In this document: positions 20,464 through 29,440 of the stretch, piece after piece | How the letters are laid out: each line of letters begins with the position of its first letter | Numbering within the stretch: the first letter of the stretch is position 1 | Source of the DNA: Stenotrophomonas sp. NA06056 | GTDB lineage: Bacteria > Pseudomonadota > Gammaproteobacteria > Xanthomonadales > Xanthomonadaceae | Assembly: GCF_013364355.1 (NCBI RefSeq) | Contig: NZ_CP054931.1 | Coordinates: 2,046,001-2,110,000, forward strand | Direction: 5' to 3' | DNA length: 64,000 nt | Notes under the pieces: model-generated | What the model was told of the DNA's origin: nothing | The model's database searches: none | Seen by the model: only the letters and a program-made list of their open reading frames with translations | Program-made: the position numbers and the translations under genes

Positions 20464-20574
20464 TCTTCCACTGCGCCGTCCGCGTTCAGGCCAAGGCGCT
20501 CCTTGCCCTGGCGGCGGGGGAGCATGGGAGTGATGATGGACTATCACTGACGCAACACTCGCTACGGAGCCTGC

Positions 20575-20967
20575 ATGGACACTGAAGTACGGCAACTCGA
20601 AGAGACACTGCGTGTCGCGATGCTCAGCAGCGATGTGGCGACGCTGGACGCTCTGATTGCAGATGCCCTGATCTTTGTGGGCCCTTCGGGCGAGGTGTTC
20701 GGCAAGCAGGATGACCTGGCGCTGCATCGTTCAGGGCGGCAGAAACTGAGCATGGCCGAGTGGCGTTCGGTGGACATCGTCATGCATGATCAAACGGCGG
20801 TTGCCCTCACCACTGCAGATCTGGCCGGGACGTTCGACGGCGCAGCCTTTTCCGGGCGCTTCAGGTACTGCCGCTTCTGGGGGAAGAAAGGCGGAGTCTG
20901 GCAGGTACTGGGCGGCTCCGTTCTCGCACTGCCTGCGGCGAAGGAGGCAATCGCCCAGCTCCCGTAA
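20575..20967 (+). CDS. Nuclear transport factor 2 (SnoaL-like) family protein
   Basis: A 130-residue cone-shaped NTF2/DUF4440-type protein. It begins with an amphipathic helix (VRQLEETLRVAMLSSDVATLDALIADALIFV), followed by GPSGEVFGKQDDLALHRSG and a strand-rich second half ending FWGKKGGVWQVLGGS, the usual order of the family. No catalytic residue can be assigned, and members range from isomerases to binding proteins. A GGAG-like sequence precedes the ATG. It stands alone before the beta-lactamase-fold lipoprotein. Confidence 0.75.
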   Translation: MDTEVRQLEETLRVAMLSSDVATLDALIADALIFVGPSGEVFGKQDDLALHRSGRQKLSMAEWRSVDIVMHDQTAVALTTADLAGTFDGAAFSGRFRYCRFWGKKGGVWQVLGGSVLALPAAKEAIAQLP

Positions 20968-21058
20968 ATGCCCTGTCGCAGGGAACAGGCACAGGCGAAG
21001 GTCTCTGCCATCGGCTATCGTAAGGTCCCGTTGCCCACCCCCTTTCAAGCACATCCGC

Positions 21059-22246
21059 ATGCAAGCGATTTCGACGAACGTTCGGTACCGCCGATGGCTC
21101 AGGGGCGCTGTAGTGTCTGCCGCGCTGATCGCCGCAGGCTGCGTCAGCGAGAAGGTCGCAACAAAGGATCTGGGGGCCGACATCGATGAGGTCGCCGCGA
21201 CGCTTATCCAGCAGCCGTTGCTGCATTCGGCCTCCATCGGCGTCGTGTACCGGGGCAAGGAGTTCATCCGTCATCGCGGCGACATGGAAAGCGGCAAGCC
21301 AGGCCTGCCGACCGATGCCACGCTCTACGAGATCGGGTCGCTGAGCAAGACCCTGGCCGGCACCCTGATGGCCAATGCCGTCCTGGAACACAAGGTGAGT
21401 CTGGACGACGATGTTCGACAGTATCTGCAGGGGAACTATCCGAACCTGCAGTACCAGGGAGAGCCCATCCGCATCCGCCACCTGCTGTCGCACACCAGTG
21501 GCCTGCCGAACATGTTGCCCGAGCGCGCGAACACGGTGCTGGCGGACTTCACCGATCATCGTACGCCCGGCGAACTCAACGCCATCTACGCGCACTATGG
21601 CAAGGCTGATTTCTTGAAGGATCTGCACGCCGTCGAGATGGGTCAGGCGCCCGGCAAGGACTACGCCTACTCCAGTGCCGGAACGGAACTGGTGGCCCAT
21701 ATCCTGGAAACCGTCTACACCAGCGACTACGAGTCATTGCTGCGCCGGTTCTTTGGCGATTCCGCGGCGATGACGGGGCCGAGAATCAGGCTCAGCGATG
21801 CCGAAGTTCCCCTGCTTGCGGTCGGCTATCACAGCGACAACCCGGCACCGACCACGCCGATGCCTCAGCTACCGTGGGGCGCATCCGGGAACGTGAAGGC
21901 GACCGTCCCGGAGATGGTGAAGTACCTCAGGTTCCAGCTGGCCAATGGGCCCGTGATAAAGGAATCGCACCGGCCCTTGGTCAAGTTCGATTCCGAGTTC
22001 AGCATCGGCTACTTCTGGAACATCGTCGCCGGTGATCGGTTGAAGGGCGTCTACTACGCCCATCACGGTGGCGTGCCGCGTTCGCAGTGCTACATCTACA
22101 TCGTGCCCAAGTATGATCTTGGCATCTTCGTCATCACCAACCAGAGTGGCGACCAGACGGCACGCGCCATGGAGACGGCAATCGATACGCTGGTCGAGAA
22201 GATCGCCGCGCGGGAGGCTATCGCTGGTGCTGAAGCTTCCCGATAG
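21059..22246 (+). CDS. Beta-lactamase-fold serine hydrolase, lipoprotein
   Basis: A 395-residue class C beta-lactamase/PBP-like hydrolase. The start at 21059 gives a signal with lipobox IAAGC (Cys28), so it is probably lipid-anchored. The nucleophile motif SLSK is intact, the second motif reads YSSAG in place of Y-x-N, and the third reads HHGG in place of KTG, which argues for an esterase or peptidase rather than an antibiotic-hydrolysing enzyme. HLLSHTSGLP is the usual family landmark. The open frame continues upstream but only by overlapping the NTF2-like gene. Confidence 0.8.
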   Translation: MQAISTNVRYRRWLRGAVVSAALIAAGCVSEKVATKDLGADIDEVAATLIQQPLLHSASIGVVYRGKEFIRHRGDMESGKPGLPTDATLYEIGSLSKTLAGTLMANAVLEHKVSLDDDVRQYLQGNYPNLQYQGEPIRIRHLLSHTSGLPNMLPERANTVLADFTDHRTPGELNAIYAHYGKADFLKDLHAVEMGQAPGKDYAYSSAGTELVAHILETVYTSDYESLLRRFFGDSAAMTGPRIRLSDAEVPLLAVGYHSDNPAPTTPMPQLPWGASGNVKATVPEMVKYLRFQLANGPVIKESHRPLVKFDSEFSIGYFWNIVAGDRLKGVYYAHHGGVPRSQCYIYIVPKYDLGIFVITNQSGDQTARAMETAIDTLVEKIAAREAIAGAEASR

Positions 22247-22318
22247 AAACTGTAGGTTCCATCTGTCCGGTGTAGTGCCGAACGATCGTTGCACATACGC
22301 AGGCAGGAGCACTTCGCG

Positions 22319-22900
22319 TTGATCACCCGTACGTTGAACCAGGTTCTGTTGCTGGCAGGCCTGGGGCTTGCCCTGGCGCCCACTGCGCCGGCAGCAGAAT
22401 CGATCCGCAAGACGGTTCCCACGCAGGGGGACATCGATCAAGCGTTGGCGCTCGTGTCCTGCAAGGCGGATCGCAGCGCATTCCGGACCCCGGTCTATCA
22501 ACTGCGAGACATCGCAGCCAACGCAAAGCCGTCGGCTGGCTGGCAGCCAATCCCCAGCAAGGGTGGGGAATACAGCAACGAACTGGGTGACATGCCCGGT
22601 GTTGTGGCGGAAATGCAGCTTCCAGCACCGGTTCTCCTTTTTGGCTATCCGTCCACGCGATTGATCCTGTCGCGCAGTTCCGTGCTGGCTGTCTTCGATG
22701 AGGCCACTATTGCGGACCTCAGCAAGACCCTGTCCCTGGACGCAGCAGGGTCACATGGCGCGCCCGCAGCAATGCGGGTGGTGCAATCGGCACCGGAAAC
22801 CCAGGGCGATGGCATCGACGTGACGGCACTGGTCGCCCAGCGGATCGATGCCGATCCGACGCCGATCACCGTAGCCGGGTGCCTGTACTTCACTCGATGA
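22319..22900 (+). CDS. Uncharacterised secreted protein (probable TTG start)
   Basis: Not recognised. With a TTG start at 22319, preceded by AGGAG at 22305-22309, the product is 193 residues and begins with a good signal peptide (LITRTLNQVLLLAGLGLALAP, cleavage near PAAE). An upstream in-frame TTG at 22289 lacks a ribosome site. The mature part has few motifs; two cysteines (one early in VSCKAD, one late in AGCLYF) could form a disulfide. It lies between two beta-lactamase-fold hydrolase genes on the same strand. Confidence 0.65.
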   Translation: MITRTLNQVLLLAGLGLALAPTAPAAESIRKTVPTQGDIDQALALVSCKADRSAFRTPVYQLRDIAANAKPSAGWQPIPSKGGEYSNELGDMPGVVAEMQLPAPVLLFGYPSTRLILSRSSVLAVFDEATIADLSKTLSLDAAGSHGAPAAMRVVQSAPETQGDGIDVTALVAQRIDADPTPITVAGCLYFTR

Positions 22901-22997
22901 AAGACCGGCACCTATAGGCCATCAGTCATGGCTCCCAGGTACAGTCTGCGACTGCTCGCCACAGCTACACTGCGCCTTTCCTGAGTGAGGCCTGTAG

Positions 22998-24503
22998 ATG
23001 CCCAGCGCCACCCTGCTGTTCGCGCAACAAGGAAGACGCTTTCTGTTGCGGACTGTGCTGGCAGCAACAAGCGGCATGGCGATAGTGATCGGCATTTCGG
23101 GACAGGCGAGGGCAGAGGCCACCCCCGCCCAGCTGGAACAGTTGGTGGACAGCTATGCAGCGAATCGCGACTTCAATGGCGTAGTGCTTGTCGCTCAGCA
23201 CGGACGCGTCCTGTATCGCGGCGCCTACGGGCTGGCCAACCGCGAATGGCAGGTGCCGAATGTGGGCGAGGGTGTTTTTCGCATTGGCTCGCTGACCAAG
23301 CCGGTCACCGCGATCCTTGTCATGCAGTTGGTGCAGGAAAACAGGCTTCGGCTGGACGGAACGCTGGGCGAGTACCTGCCGGCACTCTATGCAGGTACGC
23401 CCGCCGCCGCGGTCACCGTGGCGCGACTGCTGAACCACACCTCCGGCGTTGCCGATCTGCCTCGCAGTTACGATGACCCGTGGTGGCAGACACAGGCGCG
23501 CCTCTCGCTGGAACCCGTTGACTTCGCGAAGGCGTGGATCCCCGGCAATCTGCAGAGCGCTCCGGGAACAGAGTGGCGCTACAACAACAACGGTTACTTC
23601 CTGCTGGGCCTGATCATCGAGAAGGTGACGGGCGCCAGCTACGAAGCCAACCTTCGAAGCCGGGTTCTGGACAAGGCAGGCATGAAGGACAGCGGGCTGT
23701 ATCACGCAAACGAACTCATTCCACGTTTGGCGACAGGCTATCAAACCCGCCCCGACCTCAGTCTGGCTCGCCCCATTCCGATCGACCCGAGTGTCTCGTT
23801 CTCGGCGGCCGGCCTGTATTCCACCGTCGACGATCTGCTTCGCCTGGACCAGGCCCTGCAGAGCGATTCGCTGCTGACCGAGTCGTCGCGGCGGGCGATG
23901 TGGACCAACCATCGCTCGGGCTACGGGTACGGCTGGGAAGTGGAGAGCTGGCCCTTGCCGGCCGGAGGCACGTACAAGGTGGAGTCGCATACGGGCAGCG
24001 TTCCCGGCTATCAGAGCTACTGGCTTCGCGCCGAGCAGGACCAGTCGGTGGTGATCATCCTGGACAACTACTGGCAGGGCGAGACAGTGGTGACCTTGGG
24101 CAAGGATCTGATGGCAGTCCTGCACGGCAAACCGATTGCACTCGCCAGAAAGAACCTGGGCGACCTGCTGGTACCGCTGGCCCTGTCACAGGGCGTGGTC
24201 GGCATGACCCGAGCCTATGACGGGCTGGGCGCGACCGCCGGGAATTACGATACATCCGAGAAGGCGCTGAACTCGCTGGGCTATCGCCTGTTGAGAATGA
24301 AGCGCCTGCCGGAGGCCGTGACGGTTTTCCAATGGAATGCCAGCGCGCATCCGGAATCGGCCAATGTCTACGACAGTCTTGGCGAGGCCTATCTGGCGAA
24401 TGGACAGCGCGATCAAGCGATAGGCAGTTACCGGAAAGCCGCCACGATTGCGCCGGAGGACATGCGCTTGCGCGGGGTTCTGAAGGAACTGGAAGGGAGA
24501 TGA
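22998..24503 (+). CDS. Beta-lactamase-fold serine hydrolase with C-terminal TPR-like tail
   Basis: A 501-residue secreted hydrolase. The signal peptide ends near ARAEA (about residue 40). The catalytic set of class C-type hydrolases is complete: SLTK, YNNNG (Y-x-N) and HTGS (in place of KTG). HTSGVADLP is the family landmark before motif two. Residues 420-500 contain helical repeats (VTVFQWNASAHPESANVYDSLGEAYLANGQRDQAIGSYRKA) typical of TPR, an arrangement known in peptidase/esterase members of the family. The likely role is cleavage of a D-amino-acid peptide or ester in the periplasm. Confidence 0.82.
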   Translation: MPSATLLFAQQGRRFLLRTVLAATSGMAIVIGISGQARAEATPAQLEQLVDSYAANRDFNGVVLVAQHGRVLYRGAYGLANREWQVPNVGEGVFRIGSLTKPVTAILVMQLVQENRLRLDGTLGEYLPALYAGTPAAAVTVARLLNHTSGVADLPRSYDDPWWQTQARLSLEPVDFAKAWIPGNLQSAPGTEWRYNNNGYFLLGLIIEKVTGASYEANLRSRVLDKAGMKDSGLYHANELIPRLATGYQTRPDLSLARPIPIDPSVSFSAAGLYSTVDDLLRLDQALQSDSLLTESSRRAMWTNHRSGYGYGWEVESWPLPAGGTYKVESHTGSVPGYQSYWLRAEQDQSVVIILDNYWQGETVVTLGKDLMAVLHGKPIALARKNLGDLLVPLALSQGVVGMTRAYDGLGATAGNYDTSEKALNSLGYRLLRMKRLPEAVTVFQWNASAHPESANVYDSLGEAYLANGQRDQAIGSYRKAATIAPEDMRLRGVLKELEGR

Positions 24504-24620
24504 GTTCATTGGAAGTTGCTGTAGCAGCCTCACAGCAGACTCCCATTTCACCAGATACAGAAGGGCAAACCGCCACACTCACCACTTCCATGGGGCTACC
24601 CGCGCTCACAGAATTGCCCG

Positions 24621-25949
24621 ATGTTCGATCTTCAACAACTCCGCGCACGCCTGTCAGCGATGGTGCTGGCCGAAGGATGGCGTCGTCGCGCGGCATTGTG
24701 GAGCGGCGCGGTGGCAGTGGCGCTGGTGGCCATCGTGTTCGCCAAGGCCAGCGATGCGGCGTTCCACGTGTTCCAGCGGGTTATTGCACATTCCCCTTGG
24801 TGGGCATTGCTGCTTACCCCGGGCATCTTCGCGCTGCTGGCGTGGCTGACCGCAGGAGCGCTCAAGCCCACACGCGGCAGCGGCATCCCGCAGGTCATCG
24901 CATCGCTGGAACAGCCGGACCCGGAGTTCCGACAGGTCAACCTCTCGCCTGCGGTTTCGGCGGGCAAACTGCTGCTGACCTCGCTGTCCCTGCTTGGCGG
25001 CGCATCGGTTGGCCGCGAAGGCCCCACCGTACACGTGGGTGCCAGCCTGATGTACCTGTTCGGGCGCTGGTTCGGGTTCAAAGACCCGCGCGAGCTGTCG
25101 CACTTCCTGCTGGCAGGTGGAGCGGCCGGCATCGCGGCCGCTTTCAATACACCACTGGCGGGCATCGTGTTCGCCATTGAGGAGCTGAGCGGTCGGTTCG
25201 AGCACCGCTTCTCCGGCACCTTGCTCACGGCGGTAATAGTGGTCGGCGTGGTGTCGCTGGGCCTGCTGGGCAACTACACCTATTTCGGGCACGTCTCGGC
25301 GCTGCTGCCGCTGGGGCAGGCATGGGGCGCCATCGTGTTGTGTGGCGTGGTCGCCGGTCTGCTGGGCGGACTGTTCGCGCGTGTCGTGCTGCTGACCATG
25401 TCCGGCCATCCGCGCTGGCTGGGCACGATCAAGCGGGACCATCCCGTGCTGCTTGCCGCCGCCTGTGGGTTGATCGTGGTGGTGCTGGCATTGATCTTCG
25501 GCGACGGTGCGTTCGGCACGGGCTACGAGCAGGCGCGCAGTCTGGTGCAGGGCCAGGCAATCGTCGGTCACGAATTCGGCCTGATGAAGCTGCTCGCCAA
25601 CCTGGCGTCGTACGTCGCGGGCATCCCGGGTGGCCTGTTCTCACCGGCATTGGCCGTAGGGGCAGGGCTGGGACACAACCTTGCGGTACTGATGCCGGCG
25701 GTGGACCCCAAAGCCTTCGTGCTGCTGGGCATGTGCGCCTACCTGACAGGCGTAACCCAGGCACCGTTGACCTCGGCCGTGATCTCGCTGGAGCTGACCG
25801 ACAGCGGCGACCTGCTGTTGCCGATCCTGGCCACTGTGCTGATCGCTCGGGGTATGTCCGGCATGGTCTGCCGGGTGCCGATCTATCGCGGTCTGGCCGA
25901 ACAGCTGCTGGCTGGCAGTTCCGGTGCTGGCCAGCGCCGAGACCATTGA
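24621..25949 (+). CDS. clcA: ClC-type chloride channel / H+:Cl- antiporter
   Basis: A 442-residue membrane protein with the ClC selectivity signatures: GSGIPQ, GREGPTVHVG, GIVFAIEEL and GIPGGLFSPALAVGAG. The glutamate of GREGP is the external gating residue. There is no C-terminal CBS pair, so this is the short bacterial type. Such proteins exchange chloride for protons and help in acid shock, though other anions are possible. The ribosome site before 24621 is weak and an ATG at 24660 is an alternative. Confidence 0.9.
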   Translation: MFDLQQLRARLSAMVLAEGWRRRAALWSGAVAVALVAIVFAKASDAAFHVFQRVIAHSPWWALLLTPGIFALLAWLTAGALKPTRGSGIPQVIASLEQPDPEFRQVNLSPAVSAGKLLLTSLSLLGGASVGREGPTVHVGASLMYLFGRWFGFKDPRELSHFLLAGGAAGIAAAFNTPLAGIVFAIEELSGRFEHRFSGTLLTAVIVVGVVSLGLLGNYTYFGHVSALLPLGQAWGAIVLCGVVAGLLGGLFARVVLLTMSGHPRWLGTIKRDHPVLLAAACGLIVVVLALIFGDGAFGTGYEQARSLVQGQAIVGHEFGLMKLLANLASYVAGIPGGLFSPALAVGAGLGHNLAVLMPAVDPKAFVLLGMCAYLTGVTQAPLTSAVISLELTDSGDLLLPILATVLIARGMSGMVCRVPIYRGLAEQLLAGSSGAGQRRDH

Positions 25950-26047
25950 GCAAGCGCTTCAGTGTGCAAGGTGCTTGGCCGCATGCTCTCCCGCTCGGGG
26001 CCAGTTCGGCTAGGCTGCAGTGATTGACCGCACGGATGAAGGCTTCG

Positions 26048-26869
26048 ATGAACCGTTGGCTCTTTCTGGCACTTTCCGTATTTCCGTTCGCAGCCGGGGC
26101 CGTCGTCATCCGCGATGACGTTGAGGATGCCAGCTATCGAATCGATGGATCCGCTTTCCCGGCACTGGCGGACATGCCCGGCGAGGGGCACGGCGTACTC
26201 ATCGCCCCACGCTGGGTGGTGACCGCAGCGCATGCCGCACCGATGGAGGGGATGGGCGCAAGGATCACCATCAATGGAAATGCGTACGACGTTGAACGTG
26301 TCGTCCTGCATCCCGGTTACCGGAGGATGCCCGCGGCATTGGGCCAAGAGGCCTTGGCGACGGGGAATCCCTCCCGGATCCATGCCTTTCTGGCGACGTC
26401 GGATGACATCGCGCTGATCAGGCTTGCAACGCCAGTGAACGATGTCGGGCCGGTGCCGCTCTATCGGGGTGCAGCGGAGGTCACGCAGATTGCTGCGTTG
26501 ATAGGCAAGGGCGCTACTGGCAATGGTGCGGTTGGTCAGTTGCCGGATGCGCCGCACCGCACGTCCCTGCGTCGGGCCTACAACGCAATTACCGGGGGCA
26601 ACGAACGTTATCTCTGGTATCGGTTCGATCCGCCGCCGCAGGGGCTGCCTCTTGAAGGGGTGCTGGGCAACGGTGACAGTGGTGGTCCGCTTGTGGTCAA
26701 CGACCATGGAACCTGGCAGCTGGTGGGCCTCGGCTCCTGGATCACTGCTGTTCCTGAACATGCGCTTGAAGCAGGATTCTACGGCCAGGTTGTCCATAAC
26801 GTCCGTGTATCCCGTTACATCGATTGGATCGAGAACGTAGTGCGTACGAACGGTGATGCGGCACGCTGA
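26048..26869 (+). CDS. Secreted trypsin-like serine protease (S1 family)
   Basis: A 273-residue chymotrypsin-fold protein. The start at 26048 has AAGG at a suitable distance and gives a signal peptide ending at AGAVV; in-frame starts at 26024 (TTG) and 26036 (ATG) are possible. The triad is intact: His in VVTAAHA, Asp in SDDIALIRL, Ser in GNGDSGGPLV. The S1 pocket cannot be judged by eye. It is monocistronic, followed by a 234-bp gap with a SMAG repeat. Confidence 0.85.
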   Translation: MNRWLFLALSVFPFAAGAVVIRDDVEDASYRIDGSAFPALADMPGEGHGVLIAPRWVVTAAHAAPMEGMGARITINGNAYDVERVVLHPGYRRMPAALGQEALATGNPSRIHAFLATSDDIALIRLATPVNDVGPVPLYRGAAEVTQIAALIGKGATGNGAVGQLPDAPHRTSLRRAYNAITGGNERYLWYRFDPPPQGLPLEGVLGNGDSGGPLVVNDHGTWQLVGLGSWITAVPEHALEAGFYGQVVHNVRVSRYIDWIENVVRTNGDAAR

Positions 26870-26900
26870 CTCTCCGTCGCACGCGGTCGGCTCACCTTGG

Positions 26901-26923
26901 GTAGTGCCGGCCGCTGGCCGGCA
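26901..26923 (+). repeat. SMAG/REP-type palindrome starting GTAG
   Basis: GTAGTGCCGGCCGCTGGCCGG starts with the GTAG tetranucleotide and folds into a GC-rich stem, as in the SMAG elements of S. maltophilia. It sits in the 234-bp gap 3' of the protease gene. Nothing else is seen in that gap except weak dyads near 26960-26990. Confidence 0.75.
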
Positions 26924-27103
26924 AAGCACCTTCGGATGCGAGCGTCAGCTACGATGCACACGTCGGCATCCACGCCGGCGGCTGGTCACGGCAACACGGC
27001 AGGCAGATATATATCTTCCATGCATTGGTCATATGCACTCCCGCTCTTCTTCCAGCAGGACTGCACGAATAGATTCTCCTGACAATCTGTCACGGAGTGA
27101 CCC

Positions 27104-28198
27104 ATGCAGACCCGCACCCGCCTCCGCACTCTGGTAGTTGGCTTCCCCTTCGCACTGATCTGGATCGCGGCGTCCCTCTGTTCCACGGCTGCCATGGCCA
27201 ACGAGCCACTGCAGATCGAATCGCAAGGAAGCTTCCTCGCGGGCGGCACGACAAAGACAGAATCTGGCACGTTCGATCCGCTGAAGCCCGCCACTCCGGC
27301 CGGCCAGAGCTACCACGGTGACCACGTCTACGCCTTCTACCAGAAGCCGGTGAATGCGCGTCCGCTGCCGATCGTGATGTGGCACGGCGCGGGGCAGTCA
27401 TCGAAGAGCTGGGAAACCACTGCCGATGGCCGCGAGGGCTTCCAGAATCTCTTCCTGCGTCGCCGCTTCACGACCTACCTGATCGATCAGCCCAGGCGTG
27501 GCAAAGCCGGGCGGAGCATGGTCGAGTCCACGCTGAAGCCGGTGACAGACGACCAGATGTGGTTCAACCAGTTTCGGATTGGACGCTGGCCGGAGTACTT
27601 CGACGGCAGCCAATTCCCGAAAGGCGAGGGCGCGCTTGACCAGTTCTTCCGTTCGGTCACGCCGAACACGGGCCCGTTCGACCTGGACGTGGTCTCCGAT
27701 GGCGTCGCGGCGCTACTGCAGGAGACAGGGCCTGCAATCCTGTTCACCCATTCGCAGGCAGGCGGGCCCGGATGGTTGACGGCGATAAAGAGTCCAAATG
27801 TGCGCGCCATCGTGGCTTTCGAGCCAGGCAGCAGTTTCGTGTTCGCCAAGGACGATGCGCCGGCCCCCATCCCCAGCGCGTTCGATACGGTCGCACCCGC
27901 CGTGGTCTCGCCCGGGGACTTCAAGGCGCTGACGCGGATTCCCATTCTGGTGCTGTACGGCGACAACATCCCCGGGAAGCCCGTTGACCTCCCCGCACAG
28001 GACAGTTGGCGGGCACGCTTGGAAATGGCGCGTGCCTGGCGCGACGCCGTCAATCGACAAGGGGGAGACGTAACCCTGATCCATCTGCCGGACATGGGCA
28101 TCCGTGGCAACAGCCACTTCCCGTTCTCGGACCTCAACAACGTGCAGATCGCCGATCTGGTGGGCGATTTCCTGCAGAAGAAGCATCTGGACCGTTGA
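27104..28198 (+). CDS. Secreted alpha/beta hydrolase
   Basis: A 364-residue exported hydrolase with a signal peptide (about 1-33, ending TAAMA-NE). The oxyanion strand is IVMWHGAGQSSKSWE and the nucleophile elbow FTHSQAGG; the acid is probably in LVLYGDNIP and the histidine in GIRGNSHFPF. The sequence resembles a group of exported esterases annotated only as alpha/beta hydrolases; its substrate is unknown. A GGAG-like sequence precedes the ATG. Confidence 0.78.
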   Translation: MQTRTRLRTLVVGFPFALIWIAASLCSTAAMANEPLQIESQGSFLAGGTTKTESGTFDPLKPATPAGQSYHGDHVYAFYQKPVNARPLPIVMWHGAGQSSKSWETTADGREGFQNLFLRRRFTTYLIDQPRRGKAGRSMVESTLKPVTDDQMWFNQFRIGRWPEYFDGSQFPKGEGALDQFFRSVTPNTGPFDLDVVSDGVAALLQETGPAILFTHSQAGGPGWLTAIKSPNVRAIVAFEPGSSFVFAKDDAPAPIPSAFDTVAPAVVSPGDFKALTRIPILVLYGDNIPGKPVDLPAQDSWRARLEMARAWRDAVNRQGGDVTLIHLPDMGIRGNSHFPFSDLNNVQIADLVGDFLQKKHLDR

Positions 28199-28381
28199 AC
28201 CGGAACGCAGTGCGTTGATCGTGCCGCGCCGTCTCATCATTCATATCGCGCGTGCATGACTGATATCCAGCAGATGGCCTGTTTCCATCAGCGCATGACG
28301 GGTAGGTTTACTTCTGTTCCCCCGCCACTCCGGGCGCGAGATGCGCACCAGCAGGGGGCTGTCCAGACTGGGAGCACTTGA

Positions 28382-29440
28382 ATGAAGCACATCGTGCACG
28401 CCACGCTGTTGGCGATATCGCTTGGCTTGGCGGCAGGCAGCGCCTCCGCCGCCGACTACAGGCTCAATCCGTTCAAACTGGCCTACGAAGGTGCGATCAC
28501 CCGCAACGTGCCCAGCGAAGTCAACATCCATTCGGTGTCCTATCCGCTGAATGGAATCGAGATTGCGGCCAACTTCTACACGCCCGCCAACTTTGACGCC
28601 TCGCGGAAATACCCGACCATCGTGGTGGCCCATCCCAACGGCGGGGTGAAAGAGCAGGTCGCCGGCCTGTACGCGCAGCGTCTGGCCGAACAAGGCTATA
28701 TCGCCATTACCGCCGATGCGGCCTACCAGGGTGCGAGCGGCGGCCAGCCGCGCAACGTGGACATGCCGTCCCACCGCATCGAAGACATCCACGGCATGGC
28801 GGACTTCATCAGTCGATTCCCCTGGGTCGACAGCACGCGCCTGGGCCTGCTGGGCATCTGTGGCGGCGGCGGTTACTCGCTGGCGGCTGCGCAGACCGAC
28901 AAGCGGTTCAAGGCCGTAGCCACGATCAGCATGTTCAACTCCGGCCGCGTACGGCGCAATGGCTATGCCGACTCGCAGCTGGACACCGTCCAGCAGCGCC
29001 TGCAACAGGCTTCGCAGGCGCGCGCACAGCAGGCCGCCGGCGGCGACGTGCTGTACTCCGGCGATGCCAACCTCACCGACGCGCAGATTGCCAAGCTCCC
29101 CTTCGATCTCTATCGGCAGGGTTACGAGTACTACGGGAAGACCCACGCCCATCCCAATTCCACCTTCCGCTACACCACCAGCAGCCTGCTGGAACTGATG
29201 CGATGGGATGCCACCGACCAGATCGAACTGATCAACCAGCCGCTGCTGATGATTGCCGGTAGCAAGGCCGACAGCCGGTACGTGAGCCGGGACGCCTTCG
29301 CCAAGGCGACCGGCACCACCGACAAGCAGCTGGTGCTGCTGGACGGCGCCACACATATCGAGACCTACTGGGTGCCGAAGTACGTGGATACCGCCGTCGC
29401 CTCGCTGACAGCCTTCTATACACGGACGCTGGCGCCATGA
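28382..29440 (+). CDS. Secreted dienelactone-hydrolase-like alpha/beta hydrolase with cysteine nucleophile
   Basis: A 352-residue exported protein with a signal peptide (ending SASA-AD). The fold matches the DLH/YcjY-type group: IVVAHPNGGVKEQVAGLYAQRLAEQGYIAIT, then the nucleophile elbow LLGICGGGG, where cysteine replaces serine. GSKADSRYV and GATHIETYW hold the likely Asp and His. A Cys-His-Asp triad is typical of dienelactone hydrolases. Its stop overlaps the start of the cupin-CMD gene by 4 bases (ATGA), so both act together. Confidence 0.8.
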   Translation: MKHIVHATLLAISLGLAAGSASAADYRLNPFKLAYEGAITRNVPSEVNIHSVSYPLNGIEIAANFYTPANFDASRKYPTIVVAHPNGGVKEQVAGLYAQRLAEQGYIAITADAAYQGASGGQPRNVDMPSHRIEDIHGMADFISRFPWVDSTRLGLLGICGGGGYSLAAAQTDKRFKAVATISMFNSGRVRRNGYADSQLDTVQQRLQQASQARAQQAAGGDVLYSGDANLTDAQIAKLPFDLYRQGYEYYGKTHAHPNSTFRYTTSSLLELMRWDATDQIELINQPLLMIAGSKADSRYVSRDAFAKATGTTDKQLVLLDGATHIETYWVPKYVDTAVASLTAFYTRTLAP